64,000 bases of DNA from Arctopsyche grandis (Eukaryota > Arthropoda > Insecta > Trichoptera > Hydropsychidae): assembly GCF_051622035.1 (NCBI RefSeq), contig NC_135360.1:15194501-15258500 (forward strand), read 5' to 3'. Below are positions 23,380 through 37,388 of the stretch, in pieces. Each line of letters starts with the position of its first letter. The first letter of the stretch is position 1. Both the position numbers and the translations under genes were made by a program. Below the pieces are notes generated by a model. That model searched no databases and was not told the origin of the DNA. It saw only the letters and a list, made by a program, of their open reading frames with translations.

Positions 23380-24480
23380 CCATTAATAAAATGGCTAGAA
23401 GTGACGCTCAGAGGCGGCCAGGGTCTTCACCTTCGCTCGAGCTTGGAGCTGATGAAGCAACGAACCAGGTCGACGACTGCATTTTACGACAGACACACAC
23501 ACATAAGAACAGTGACGTCATCTCGACCAGATATGGTCTGCAGGGGCGTAGGCGTCTCATTCATGTGCCGCATTGGTTTTATATAGCGCCAAAATTCATT
23601 GACAGGCAAATCGTATTACCTGTTTATCAGCTACTCAACAGACCAGTATATACTATACAGCCTTTTGAAAGGTTTTTTATGCGTTCCTCATGAAAGATTA
23701 TGTATTGGACTACCTAAACTAGAAGCTGGTCTTGGTATCGCTGCTTGGTACATGTGCTTCCTATCGCAGAACAATTTCAATTCCTCAAATTTTTCGTTGA
23801 CAAAGCTTGACACAGGCATTAAGGAAGCACATTCGCTTCTCGCCGATGCTTGATCTCCAAAATTGATGACATCATAAGAAATCGTTTTAATAATACGTTT
23901 GACCTGATTGGTGCCTAGCTGGAGGCACGTGCCAAAAGTCACCGCTACAATATCGACTGAGCAAAAATTCCATTATTAATTTCGCCATTCTTCACCTCGT
24001 GGATTTTTATTTGTGAAAGCATTTTTTTGTCGACGTTCCCATTCGAGTTTTCAAGTATAAAGAAAAAAAACGAATACCGTTGAGGCATCCAGCCCACATA
24101 TCATTGTTTGGCACTCCTGACGCTTCGGCACAATGCACAAATCTCCTCTTTCTTCCTCGATGTTCGAATCTCATCTCCGATATGGACGCCCACCTCCTCA
24201 GATCGGTCCTCCCCCTCTTCATGGTCATTCCCGGTGGTGTTCCTGGATCGGTAATAGTTTTAGCAGTCGTTATGCGCTTGTTGGTCGAGCTCGGAAGCCA
24301 GAGGTTAGTAACCCAAGTCCTAATGCATGCGAACTGGAAGTGGGTGTAGAGATGCCGTTATTGGTATTCACCCAACCATATGGTGACCCGCCTGTCCATA
24401 TCTGGACCAGTTGATCTCACCGATACTCGTGAACTCCGACACCGTCGCAGTGTTCAAAATGTACCCAAATTATATAGCCA
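23380..24480. other. Moderate-GC stretch, no gene recognised
   Basis: Several overlapping frames of 70-100 codons occur on both strands, but none has a domain, and no splice arrangement links them convincingly. Composition differs from the AT-rich flanks, so it could be an old transposon or regulatory DNA. I assign no function. Confidence 0.3.
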
Positions 24481-25799
24481 TTTTGGTCAATAAGACACAA
24501 TAATGTAGGGAAAGTCTGAGAACCATGTTTTACAAGTTTATTTTTTTCTAAAATGAAAAAAATACATACAATCGTACATATCGTACAAGAGATAAATCTT
24601 GTTGCATGTACTACATGAGTCGGATTGATATTTTGTGAATTCTTTATTTAATGCTTTACACTATTCTCATATGCAGTATGCATCAGCGACAAATTTGAAT
24701 CTACATACCTACTACTCTATTTTTAAATTCAATTTGAATTTTTCTGGCATTTCTATTATGATACTACCATCCGTATAATAATGTAAGAAACTTAAAATAG
24801 TAAAAAATAAAATAATAAATCCATTCCATGTGCAGCACGGACATAACCAGGATTTTTTTAGGGAGGAAGCTGAAAATCAGGTGCAACCCCCCCCCCCTTC
24901 CCAAACTTTTAAGTTCTAAAATTTGCGGAAAATTATATAAATTTAAAAGAAAGAGAAAATAAATTAATTTTCGTTATTTGTATGTCTTTTTCGGACCAAA
25001 TTATCAAATTAATTAATCATGCTGTGGGGGCTCTATGATATGGTCGAGTTTGGGTCGTCATCCTGAGAGTTGGTCCCAATTCGACCATGTCGGTGGTTAC
25101 CACTTTACTTCCTTCTCGACTGTCATATTAAATAGTTATTAAATGCTATTTTTTCAAAAAAAAATTTTACCTGAAGCGTTGGATTAAAATTAAAGATTTA
25201 TAAATTTGATTTTATGTTTTTTTTTTTTAATATGTGCTATTTTTTAATTTAGGAGGGGCTGGCGCCTATCATTACATATTTATATAAAAGTAAACCGTCC
25301 GTCCATTCGTGACGGATACGATATTAATATTTTTGTGTTCAAACTACAAACACGAATGTTCGTGCACCGGGCCACTAGTATTGTAATATTGGTGAAGGGG
25401 AGAAGTCGATTATACAATATGTGATAATGACTATTATACACATAGACAAATTCTTTCGATCCTTTTTAATTATTTCAATCCTAATAGTTCACATAAAAAA
25501 GCCTCCACTTTCTCCACATCCCTCCTTGTATAGTTTAAAACACATACATACATATATAGATTATTCATTGATACTATTCTTAGCAAAATAATTTCTGCTT
25601 CTGTACCACCTGAAAGGCGAGGGGGGGAGGGGTGGCAACGATAAAGAAGTAGAATAGTAGTAAGCAATACAACATTCCACTTTCTCACTTATGGATACCT
25701 GTCCTTTGTGATTGACAACTACTATTCTGCCCTTTCGCTTATTCTCATCGGTGCAGTTTTCCACGGCTCCAGCACGAGTGCACGAATAGATTTTAACTG

Positions 25800-26282
25800 T
25801 CGGCAATTAATCTATCAGTGTCTAAAATTAATAACGACGTTTAAAAACTCGCCGACTGATTTGGATGTAAGTAATGCAAGCTGACGCATCTCGAGCTCTG
25901 CCCCGCCATCCAATTATCGACAATAAAAGCCAACAATTACGGCAAGTTAAGCTGCCGGGCGTTTAGATGGTCCGAACCAGATCTGCCCTGAGGAGCAGAG
26001 CTGGTTACCTACTGGTCGAAACTCGTCGGGAGGGAAATCTGTAGTACCTGGTCGACGCGGCGTGTACACATGTTCGACAGCCATTACAAGCCGAGACAAG
26101 CATGACTCATACCCACATTGCATAACGAGAAATGCCTATCGAGACCACCATTCAATATCAAAAATTGCATGCGGGTCTGTCACCCAGTTTTTATGCAATG
26201 GCTTTAAAATAATTCAATTTGCCAAACCTACACTCCAGTGAAGTTTTCAGATTCTTGAATGCTTTGTTTGAATTTCCAGGAC
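25800..26282. promoter_or_regulatory. GC-richer candidate conserved non-coding block
   Basis: A block with many CpG words and the inverted pair CTGCCCTGAGGAGCAGAG near 25,990, plus CAATTATCGACAATAAAAGC near 25,915. No coding frame. It ends where the foldback element begins. Confidence 0.3.
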
Positions 26283-26716
26283 ACGGAGTCGACACGGGTC
26301 TACGTGACTTGACAGAATGTTAAATGATAGAAAACGCAAATATCGGAAGGCAAAGATCGAAAATCGAAATATCTTAAGTCAAAAGATCAAAAAAAAAATG
26401 GTGCATGGTAAACGGTACATACTCACTTAATTTGCGCGAGCAGGATACAACAGGAACAAGAGGAACATGCTTTTCCTCCCGTATTCTGCGCGCGCACATT
26501 AATACGGGAGGAAAAGCCTGTTCCTCTTGTTCCTGTTGTATCCTGCTCGCGCAAATTAAGTGAGTATGTACGTGAGTATGTACCGTTTACCATGTACCAT
26601 TTTTTTTTTTTGATCTTTCGACTTAATATCTTTCGATTTTCGATCTTTGCCTTCCGATATTTGCATTTTCTGTCATTTAACATTCTGTCAAGTCACGGAG
26701 ACCGAGTCGACACATA
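26283..26716. mobile_element. Long foldback element, copy 2
   Basis: The same arms as copy 1 (ACTTGACAGAATGTTAAATG, ATATCGGAAGGCAAAGATCG, GCATGGTAAACGGTACATAC, TTTGCGCGAGCAGGATACAA) are arranged head to head around a GCGCGCGCACATTAAT loop. The arms extend outward to GTCGAC.CGGTCT.CGTGACTTGACAG on both sides. The loop reads in the opposite direction to that of copies 1 and 3, meaning the element is inserted the other way round. Confidence 0.8.
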
Positions 26717-27070
26717 CCATGAACTTACATAGATAGACGACTGGTGCTTATCATAGTTACCCATTTTATATATGTAAATATTGGTAACCAGGTGCAATTA
26801 ATATAAAAAAATGAGCACCGTTTAAAAAAACTGCGCATTGTCGGCGTAACTTATGTACGAACAATCATCATTTTGTGTATAAATATCAGATCAACTGGAC
26901 GAAGTGATCATATGGACGAAGTGATTATATGGACGAAGTGATATGCCGCGTCTCTTTCCACGATACACGATTTCAAGGAGAGAAAGAAAGGCGGAACATG
27001 GTGATAACAGCGAGTACTTCGTATACACGCACGTATTAGACAATTATTATATAAGATTATATAATAATTA

Positions 27071-27600
27071 AGCCAGCAGTTTGGCTTAACGGTACCGTAT
27101 ATAATTAGCACCACTGAGAACCAAGGTTCGAATCATCAAACTGCTGGTTAGATTTGGGGATTTTGTCCAAATCGATCCTTTCTATATCAGAGTTTGCCAA
27201 TTTTATCTGATCATTGCTGGAACGGTTCCTGAAAAATTGGTATTAAATAATTTTCCTGTTGTCACGAAAATCTGTCTGTGTATAATTTGTAATAATTATG
27301 CACAGTAATCTGAAATCTATAGATATCTCTATAGACATCTCTATAATTTCGTATTTATTATATGTATAAAAATTGTACACAAAAAAAATCTAAAAATAAT
27401 CCATAGATGTCTCTATGATTATTGTTTCTGATTAATTGTTATATAATTAATTGTTATATGCTATATATTCTGATTGTATATGTATTATTGTATTTATGAT
27501 TGTTTATGTATTCTGTATTTCGTTATCATACACCCGTTGCATTGGAGCGATCTGTAATGACGAGTGTGTATTGATTGTAACAATAAAATAAGATAAGGAG
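27071..27600 (+). mobile_element. tRNA-derived SINE, copy 2
   Basis: It starts AGCCAGCAGTTTGGCTTAAC with an A box, and GGTTCGAATC forms the B box near 27,125. The body matches copy 1 (22,409-22,925, opposite strand), including TTTTATCTGATCATTGCTGG, TCTATAGATATCTCTATAGA and GGAGCGATCTGTAATGACGA. It ends in an ACAATAAAATAAGATAAGG tail. The two copies form an inverted pair about 4.1 kb apart. Confidence 0.75.
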
Positions 27601-28057
27601 GATTCAATTCGTGAAAAGGACACGTGGTACAGGTCAATGAGACTCGTTTAGCGCTTTTAACACATTAAAGACGTTACGCAGCACGCCAACTTAAGCATAA
27701 ACTCGACCCAAGCATGCCAGCTTAATAGGTTATACATGCACTCTTCTGAGTTAAAAAACTAAATCCTAAATGTGTATATATGTATATATATATACATATT
27801 TAGATACTATGTACATATTTGATTAATTACATACTTGATCACATACGGTGAACAGACTATTTCGCACATTACGATCGCGCACATGAACGAGAAAAAATGA
27901 TACCCCCCTAGAAAGTCATTCCTTACTGGTCAAAAATTTTGCCCCCTTTCAAAAAATTTCAAATTTTCTGTCGTAGAGGGACAGTGGGACTGGAAAAATG
28001 ACTTCCACTCAAATCAAGTCTAAACTGTTGCAACATCCACATAATGATCACATTCAA

Positions 28058-28445
28058 ATGGTTCGGTGATTAATAGTCATAGTCAATTGTGGTTTTTTAT
28101 TATTTTTTATAATTATTTTCCTTAATTTATTAAATTTGAATTATAATTATTATTATAATTGTAATCTAGGTTATTACTACTATCATTGATATTACTGTTG
28201 TCAATATTATTATTTCTTTTTCTGTTATTTTTCAATATTTAATTTTTTTTCCTTATGCAAAAATTTTATAAATGATTTATTTTTTAATAATTATATTTTA
28301 TTATTATTTGTAATTAATTAATATGTAAATTTTCCAAAAATAAATAAATTATTCCGCAAAAAGCGATCTCGCAAACGTCACTAAAATCTCGATCACGGAA
28401 CAACTGGCACCCGAAAATTCCATCCATCGTGAGCTACCCACAATG
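28058..28445. mobile_element. MITE of the GGTTCGGTGATTA group
   Basis: The left end is GGTTCGGTGATTAATAGTCA. The right part contains ATTCCGCAAAAAGCGATCTC, TCACTAAAATCTCGATCACG and GAACAACTGGCACCC, which recur at 38.1, 39.7, 42.8 and 62.9 kb. The AT-rich middle (TTTGTAATTAATTAATATGT) matches the sequence split by an LTR at 38.65-39.70 kb. No coding capacity. Confidence 0.55.
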
Positions 28446-29814
28446 AACTATCATACCAACGCAGGAGATAAATTACTATGTCGCACGGGCATGCGGACCT
28501 TTTTAGATTTAGGGGTCGAAAAGGATTTTAAATTAAAATACTACACATTTTTCAAATAAAAGTCGTAAAACTTTTAATAAAATTATTCATAAGACTAATG
28601 GAAGCACTAGTTAAAACTTTATACTCTCACGACATTTGATAGTTTTCCCTTATGGTACAGTAATAATAATTGTCTGCAATGATCTATAAACCCGATGTTT
28701 AATAAAAGACTATAAAAGAGATTCGATGATTCAACTCGGGCTCAGCGAATTAGCTATATTATAGATTGAACATGAAGAAGCTTCAAAAATGTCTTTGTAA
28801 GATGTAATTGCACAATTTGTGACTTCGAAAGCGATCAAAAAGAACATTTAAAGTATGTGAGTTAATTATCAATTTAATTTAAAAAATAAATAAAAAACTA
28901 AAGGGGGACTTTTTGCTAACATTGACTAAATTTTTCTAGTTACGCCACTGTACCAACGAGAACTTTCCAGATTATTCGATACTGGTTGTTTAACCCGGCT
29001 TCGCTCAGTATTTGTAATATAAACAGCGTAAACATGGCGAATGTAATAGTCAATATTTATTTGTTTTTTTATTAAATTTATTTGAATCGAAAACATATAA
29101 TATTCAACCAATTGAATTGTCATAGAAACTTTATTTTGTTTGCGAAGCTCCCAACCAACATTACATATTTTCTTACATACTTACAGAGTCTTTTTCGAAA
29201 TTATATATGATATAGCAACGATTGCGGTGCGCCCGATCGCAATGTGCGAAATAATCCGTTTACCCATTCAAATATACCCCTTAAGAAATTTACTATGAAC
29301 AAAACAATCATAGAAACTTAAGAGGGCTGGACACCAGTGCCTTGTCCATACATACGTATTACACTTCTCCTTTCCTCAATTATGGCACTAGAGAAATTAT
29401 TTTTTAATATGCTATGGATATCCACCGTTGGGATGCATCTATCGTTTTATTTTTTTGATTGGCTATTTTTTATAGGAGCTAGGAGCCGCCAAACATCTAT
29501 AAAATCGCCTCCTTTTTACACCCACGAAGAGTCCAGCGTGCTTATTTAACGGTCGATTTAAAAAAAAATACGCGCATAGTTGCACAGAAAATATCTTTCT
29601 AATACCGATGATGAATTTTTTTAAAAATTGGTCCAGTTTCGGAGGAGAAGATTTAAAATACGTTTTATCTGGTCGAAGCGCAACTGTCGCATTCACTCAA
29701 TATATGTATACTAGTGTAGGGCCCATTGATTTCAACGGGTGGTTTCGAAAAGAAATTGAAACTCGAATAAAAATAAAGTTAAAGATATGGAATCGACTGG
29801 TTTCGGAAAGACAA

Positions 29815-29905
29815 AGGCACAAAAAAAATGAAAATTATGAAAAAAATGAAAAATATGAAAATAATGAAAAATATGAAAAAAATGTAAAATATGAAAAAAA
29901 TGAAA
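29815..29905. repeat. GAAAAATATGAAAA-type minisatellite
   Basis: Successive AAATGAAAAATATG units give an artefactual NEKYEKNEKYE peptide in the plus frame. This is a simple-sequence tract and not a gene. Confidence 0.7.
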
Positions 29906-29977
29906 TGCGAATGATTGGTTCCCCATACTTCTATAGGATAATCGAATATTAAGTAATTTTAGAGCGTTTTTTCTGTC

Positions 29978-30050
29978 GAGGCTGTAGTCTAATGGCTAGC
30001 GACCTGTTCTGGGCGAGGGGGCCTTAGTTCGATTCCGTGATTTGGAATTA
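29978..30050 (+). repeat. tRNA-like degenerate sequence (possible SINE head)
   Basis: TAGTCTAATGGCTAGCGACC resembles an A box, and AGTTCGATTCCGTG, about 30 nt later, resembles a B box. The stems required for a functional tRNA do not pair (the T-arm stem fails), so it is a relic. A second tRNA-like pair of boxes (CATTAGCTCAATTAG and GATCGGTTCGAGTCACG) lies near 30,268-30,328. Confidence 0.35.
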
Positions 30051-30739
30051 ATTTTATTTTTCAAATATCGCTAAAATATAAATTAATTTCAATTAAAAAT
30101 ATATATTTAATTGTTTTATATGAAAAGAAAAAAAATGGTTCATAACCTCGCTAAATGAAATTATTAAAATTACGTATTTTTATATGGCGAGAAGGAATAT
30201 TTCAATTAATGTTTAAAAAAAAAAAAGGGCGAAATGAAAAATTGGATTTGGCGTGATGTCCGAGACCATTAGCTCAATTAGACCCATATTCAGGCTATTT
30301 GGGGTGATCGGTTCGAGTCACGACAAAGTCGTCTCGTCGAAAAATGAATTAATCGATTCGTTCATTATGTTCGGCGAGAGTTAGGACACACACACACCCA
30401 CACCCACACAGATTACCGTCTTTATATATATGATATATATTGTCGCATTCACTCAATATATATATCGAAGAAAGGAACGGCAACAAAAATTAAGGTTTCG
30501 GGTGTACAGCCCTGTTAAGAACTTGACTATGAAAAAACAATTATAGAAGCTTTACATATGTACTTCAATGTCAAATGTGCTGTATTTCAAATATAATTTT
30601 CCATTATCAAACTAACATACAAACAACAATTATAAAATTGCAATTTTTCAACAATAGATGGCCAGCCATCTATAAAAATAAATTAAAATCTTTTTAAACA
30701 CAGTAGCAATCTAAAAAAAATTGAAAGCCTAGCGTGTGC

Positions 30740-31050
30740 ACAAAGTCACTCAATATCATTTGTGCACATCAAAATCAGAGCTGCCACCAATGAAAAATCT
30801 ACAACCGAATCGTTAGCGCGAGCCGACGAAGCCTTCGCGAAAACATAACCTAAAATGAGCAAAAAATGAACATGTCGCATCTCGAGCGACGACCAATTAA
30901 CAAACCAGTATTCATCGATCTGCGAACACGAGAAATGGCGAAGACAATGCGAGAGGCCCGCAGCCTTGACGACGGCCACCTTCCGTGACATTGGCCGTTG
31001 ACAATCGGTCACACTACAAACTGCTGTCTATTACTATAGCGATGGCTATT
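30740..31050. promoter_or_regulatory. GC-richer block, possible promoter or enhancer
   Basis: CpG-rich sequence with E-box and GCGAGCCGACG-type words between AT-rich flanks. No coding frame or repeat copy was seen. The role is inferred only from composition. Confidence 0.25.
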
Positions 31051-31239
31051 TGCGGCGATTGACTCAAATCTCGTGGAGACATTTTTTTCTTTTTATATTT
31101 TTCCAATGCTCGGCGAATCGACTCGCACTGTTTGAACTTAAATATAGAAACCACACACCCGCAAACAAAGGAATCCTCTTGTTCTCATACACTTTTTGGG
31201 TATTTGTCAAGCCTTTCATAAAAAATAACTGACCATTTA

Positions 31240-33700
31240 AAAAGCTTCATTTACCTCAACACTCAGCTCATTTTGTAAAATATCAGTTATGAATACTTTC
31301 AATCCTTATTCACCAAACCGTACATTACACATCACCAACTTCTTTATTATTGTATGACGATGGCTGATTCAAACTTTCGAAACCTTATTTACCTTTAAAA
31401 AAATGTAGTACTTCTGCCAAAAACCCAAATGCTTATCTGCTAAATATCTTCCAAGAACATCTAAAGGAGCAACTTACTATAATATTCTTGTATTGTGTGT
31501 GTGTGTGTGTGTGTGTGTGTATGATTCTGTGCAATTGTGTGATATTATTATTGTACTTGTATATTTAATGAATGAAATGAAATGCAAGGATAAAATTGTT
31601 TTTTTCCAGTTTGGATATGAAAATATACTTAACAAAAAGTGGAGGATTGAGGAAAGTTTAAATCATAAATAACCGATAGATTCCATGCGAAATGTATACT
31701 AAAAAAAAATAGCAAAAATTCAAGTCCGATATTTACAAAGATGTGCGAGAAAAACAGAAAAATTAAATCCACATTGAACGTCTCGTAATCAATCGACCGA
31801 ATCATCACAATTCACACCGTTAAGTAAAAGCAATTCGCACAAGAATGAGGCTAATTGGAAAACAATTTCCAACTGAGACAGGCATTGTTCAAATAGAATT
31901 AATTTATTGCCAATATTCATCGACAGCGAAAGAAATTCAAAGAAACTTTGATTTGTTCAAATTTCAAACAAACATGCAAGTGAATCAATTAATTATGATG
32001 GGGGAAAATTCAACTTGGCCACATTTTGGAATCAGTGATGAAACGAATTCACAAAGTGCAACTTGAATCAATCAGAAGCGGAGGGCGAATTTGGAGATGG
32101 TGTCTGGAAAAAAGAACATGAGATTAGTTGCACTGTGTAAAAACTTGAAATATGTACTGTGGCAGTGAAGGTTCAATGAGAAATAAAAATCCGGAGACAT
32201 ATGAGGATAAATTTTATTCCATATTACAGCACAAGACAAACCGGAATGTCACATTATTTCCGTTGCGGTATAATCACCATAGGCCGAGGCCGGGCCGCCT
32301 CTAACCCGTATATTGTCCATCCATTATTTTTTTTATATTAATGCTGCTAGACAAAATTATATTAGAAAAATACCTACATACCAACAACCGCAATTTCGTT
32401 CCTTGCATTTCACATCATTCTCATATGGATGAATTAAAATCATATATGTATTAACAACGTGCAACTTCCATAATTATATTAGTGTATATAAATATTTATC
32501 TTCAAAAATTAAAAAAAAAATCAAAAATAAAATAACAGCATTGCCAAGTTAAGTCCGGTTTGTATAAAAAAACTACAGAGAACGTATATCGATTGATTTA
32601 TCAATTCAGCAAGTGTTGTACACATTATATGTATTTGCCCTATCTAAAAAGTCCTTCAACTGAAACTTAAATACCTAGAGCATTAACAAGTAACACTTTC
32701 ATCCGTCTGGTCAGGCAATCCATAGTGCAAATAAAACAGTAATAATAGGGTTCGATTCACATTATGTATTTATAATATAGAAAAACTATGAATTATTATT
32801 GAAAGCTTATACTCGTCCCGTGCGGAATCCGTATGCACTTTTCCAAAATAAATTTCAACACAGATTTGAAACAAAATGTTCAAGCATATTATGCGGTTGT
32901 TTGCCACGGCGGCTCTCAATCGACTTCCCCCCACCGCCAATGATTTTTGTCACTTTTATTATTTTAATCAGTCAATACAGTTTAAAATTTATATGAAGAT
33001 GAATACAAATAATTTTGTTTAAGAAGAACTAATTAACTACTATTGTATCATAATGGGCAGGGGTGAGAGGTAAGAAATTCACGACTGGAAACACCACTTG
33101 AAACACTGCAGACACATGTCCTCACGCCGCAAAATAAATATATAACGCCGCATACTCATACACTGATTGAATTAAAGTCACGGTCACACGAAAAGACAAC
33201 AGACAATTTTTAAGATTTTTGTTTCCTGTACTTCCTTCCTAACAAGAAACTTGACATTCCAGAGATTGTCCGTGTACGTTACCGAATCATAAACATGGTT
33301 CATACCCACACAATTCTTTTAAATTTATGTTAATTATAATAATAAAAATGGAATATCTGTATACAAAAAAAAAAGCATTCAACTAAGCTTCAGAAAAATA
33401 CACGACAGTCTGAAATGTCAGAACTATAAATATAAAAATTATAAGGAATATTTCTTATATGATAATTATAAAATTTTAATCTCTCTCTAATATTTATATA
33501 AACGATATATGTTGCATCAAAAATCTTAAAAGTTGTACATGTCCGTATGTATACTGATACCGCTGAAATGCCAACTTTTATCATCACAATAATAAAACTT
33601 AATAATATATGTAGCGAATTCAAACATTATCATTATAATACAGAGGAATAGATACAAATTATAAATTAGATAAAAGCATGATGCCCGATACACATAGTAG
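31240..33700. other. AT-rich non-coding DNA
   Basis: No gene was recognised. A (GT)n run lies at 31,494-31,520. The 73-codon frame at 31,845-32,066 has no known domain and looks like chance. The last few hundred bases probably include the Arf1 3' UTR. Confidence 0.4.
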
Positions 33701-33768
33701 TTAAAATATAGTCCGCACTCATTGTCGTGTCACTGAGTCACTGACGCACCGCACAAGCTATAGGGATG

Positions 33769-34601
<833 letters not shown>

Positions 34602-34814
34602 TTAATGACCTGCAAAATCAATTTAAAAAACATCATAAATATATATGATAATGACGAGTGATATTTTTTGATGATTTAACATTCAAGCGAAAGACATTCG
34701 TGACAGTGAAATATAATTCGGACTTAGTTCTATTTCAATATAATTTCAACTTATCACTTATTAAGTGATAACTGTTATCAATAACTTTATGAACTAATAC
34801 AGACGTAAACTAGA

Positions 34815-34818
<4 letters not shown>

Positions 34819-34881
<63 letters not shown>
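34819..34881. repeat. (AT)n microsatellite in the Arf1 leader intron region
   Basis: About 30 uninterrupted AT dinucleotides just upstream of the Arf1 first coding exon. It is likely to be length-variable. Confidence 0.9.
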
Positions 34882-34889
<8 letters not shown>

Positions 34890-35569
34890 AACGTCTTATT
34901 TAAAACTTTCACATACGTTAATTGAATATAACATCAAACATCAGAGTGAAATGACAAAAGCTCTAGGCGTGTCAACAGCATTCTAACGCCAATTAAAATA
35001 CAATCAGTATTTGCTTATAAACATGAAGAACATCACTGGAGAGGAACTTATTTCAACGTTTAGTGTGTTTTTGTATACATTATATTTGCACATATTTAAA
35101 TAGAATTTCATTATGATAAAATTAAAATAAAAAATTATATTAATACTTTTCTATGTAAATTATTACACATTAAAATTCATGTTTTACTAAATATTAACAC
35201 GTTAGAATAACTAACAATAGCGCTGAAAGATGCGTCACGAAAAGTTTCGCTTGCACATACATAGTTGACCTTATCAAAAATGGTTAGCAATCAATATATG
35301 TACTTATCTTTTAGTCTTTTAAGGAATTTTTATTTGTGGTTACGTTTTTTGTGGTCGCATTTGTAACATTGGAACTCAACTCTTTTAGCATTGGAAATAA
35401 AAAAAAACTAATTGATATTGATTTGTTTCCCCTTTTATAAGCTTTTATTTTTAATTATTAAGTAATTATTTAGTAATTTTTAACTTAACTTTAACTTAAT
35501 TTGTAACTTTTATTAAGTAATATTCAATACTAAAAATGGAGCGAGTGAATTTCTAAAAAATAAATTGTA

Positions 35570-35836
35570 TCATATGAGTCATTATGCTTGAAAGTGGCAA
35601 AAGTCCACTTTTCTTAATTTCCAAAAATATCTAGTAAAACATTAATAATAATATTCTGCATTTAACAATATTCAAAATTACCAGTGGCTTGTAATACGTT
35701 TATTGTTTTTCCGAAATTATGAACATATTGAATTAAGAAAAGTGATAACAATTTGTGAATTAAGTCAAAGAGAAATGGTGTTTTTGGAACTGAAAATATG
35801 ACTGCCGTCACTTTTAAATATAACAGCTCATAGAAA
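35570..35836. mobile_element. MITE, third copy of the TTTGAAAGT family
   Basis: The left end is ATGAGTCATTATGCTTGAAA and the right end is TTTTAAATATAACAGCTCAT, an imperfect inverted pair. The interior shares GTTTTTGGAACTGAAAAT and AATTTGTGAATTAAGTCAAA with the 6.3 and 15.6 kb copies. It lies in the presumed Arf1 leader intron. Confidence 0.6.
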
Positions 35837-36359
35837 ATATTTGAGCTTTATTTTTACATTATTGTGAAAAATTTGCATAAAAATATTAAAAGCTTGACAT
35901 GTAGTATGTACATTCATATCATGAAGCTCGGCATTATATGTTGAAGGAGTAAAAATGAAAATTTTCAGTTTAATACACATCTATTGCTGTATTATACATT
36001 AAACATATAAATAGTTACACATTATATTAACCTTTGAATCTTCTAGAATCTGTAAAATTGACAAAAAAAAGCTTACATTGTTGTGTGGTCGACGAGGTGG
36101 TAATACATATCATAGTAAACACATATTTTGGACCCGCATTTCCATGCACAACATTTTTCAATATAGCCTCATTAAAACAAATATGTTACATTGAATGCAT
36201 TGCCATATTATTTCATCAGAACAAACTACGCGGCGGACTCATGTGAAAGGTCAGCCATAGTTGAGTTCACTCCAGCAAACAAACAAACCAAAGTATTATA
36301 AAAAATGAAAACCTACTGTTAGGAACAATCGATATGTTGAGTGGAGAAGAAACGCACGG

Positions 36360-37250
36360 CAAATTCGAACACAGTCACCTACAATATGTTACTCGCACCT
36401 GAACACACACCCAGAGCGTACGACACGAGGACGAATGACGAGGCGAACAACGAGACACGTCAAGTGAAGTGAGCTCTTGGCGAAAGTGTCCCCACACACA
36501 CACACGGCTCGGTGAGTCATCCCGAAACGGTGTGGATGTGCATGACGTGTAAAAGTGCAACAATGGGCATGCATACGATGACGACACGGAAACGTGGTCG
36601 GCGAAACGTCACGCCATTTTGACAGCTGGCCAACGTGGGGGATGTGTCAAATCCTCGAGTGACGTCATCGAAAGGACGCTTCCGGTTTCGGGGGGCGGAG
36701 GGGTGGGTGTATACGTGTGCGTTCTGTGCACTGCAGGGCGTAGGCATGGCGGGTGCGAGGCGGGGTGTGGGGCGCGGGGCGCGGGGCGCGGGGCCTCCAC
36801 TCGAGGGGGTCGGTCGGGGTGTGGCCGGCGGGGGGCGTAGGCGGTGGGGTGGGGGGGGGGCTGACCTGGCGGGCGAGGGGCGAAGGTGCGGGTGCGGGGC
36901 GTGGGGCGTGGGGCGCGGGCGGGCGTGAGGCGTCGGGGCTGCGCAACTCTCGCTGAGCGGCGACGACACGACAACGACAACGACAACGACGACAACGACG
37001 GCGGCTGCGGCTGCGGCTGCGGCTTCTTGTGCGGCGGCCGGACCAAGATGGCGGCTGCCACGTAACTGCGAGACGCGCCGCCACACACTGCTACTCGTAT
37101 AAACACCGCGAGCGGCACCACGCTCGCCCCTCTGATCCGACTCGCCAATTATTTTGCTTTCTCGTGTTTCGTGTCAAATTTGCGCACGTTCGACAGTTTT
37201 ACAATTTTTTTTCACTATTATTTTTATCCGGGTGAATAGTTTTGGTGGGG
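36360..37250 (-). promoter_or_regulatory. CpG-rich promoter region, probably of Arf1
   Basis: By far the most GC-rich block here (36,590-37,080), with G-rich runs, a GACAACGACAACGAC tract and a GCGGCTGCGGCTGCG tract. Near 37,045 the plus strand has CCAAGATGGCGGCTGCCACG, whose AAGATGGCGGC core is the YY1/Pho-type element often found at housekeeping promoters. Large overlapping frames on both strands (up to 189 codons, proline, arginine and alanine rich) are composition artefacts. Assignment to Arf1 rests on position: the Arf1 leader is spliced from the right. Confidence 0.5.
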
Positions 37251-37388
37251 GGGAACTCTACTGTTGTCGGCCAGTGTTTATTTATTTGCAGCAGCGGTCG
37301 TTTATCATACATGGAAATAACAGCTCGTAATGAACTGCTTTGCGTACTCAATATATATTCAAATTATGAAGGAGGTTCATTTGTCTGG

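Noticed and set aside
23380-24480. A multi-exon host gene from the overlapping 70-100 codon frames
   Set aside because: No domain, no consistent splice phases and no conserved motif could be found.
31845-32066. 73-codon frame as a small gene
   Set aside because: The frame is isolated in AT-rich DNA with no promoter, splice partner or recognisable motif.
36517-37148. Long overlapping frames (up to 189 codons) on both strands in the CpG-rich block
   Set aside because: Proline-, arginine- and alanine-rich in all frames with no domain; a side effect of GC content, which suppresses stops.
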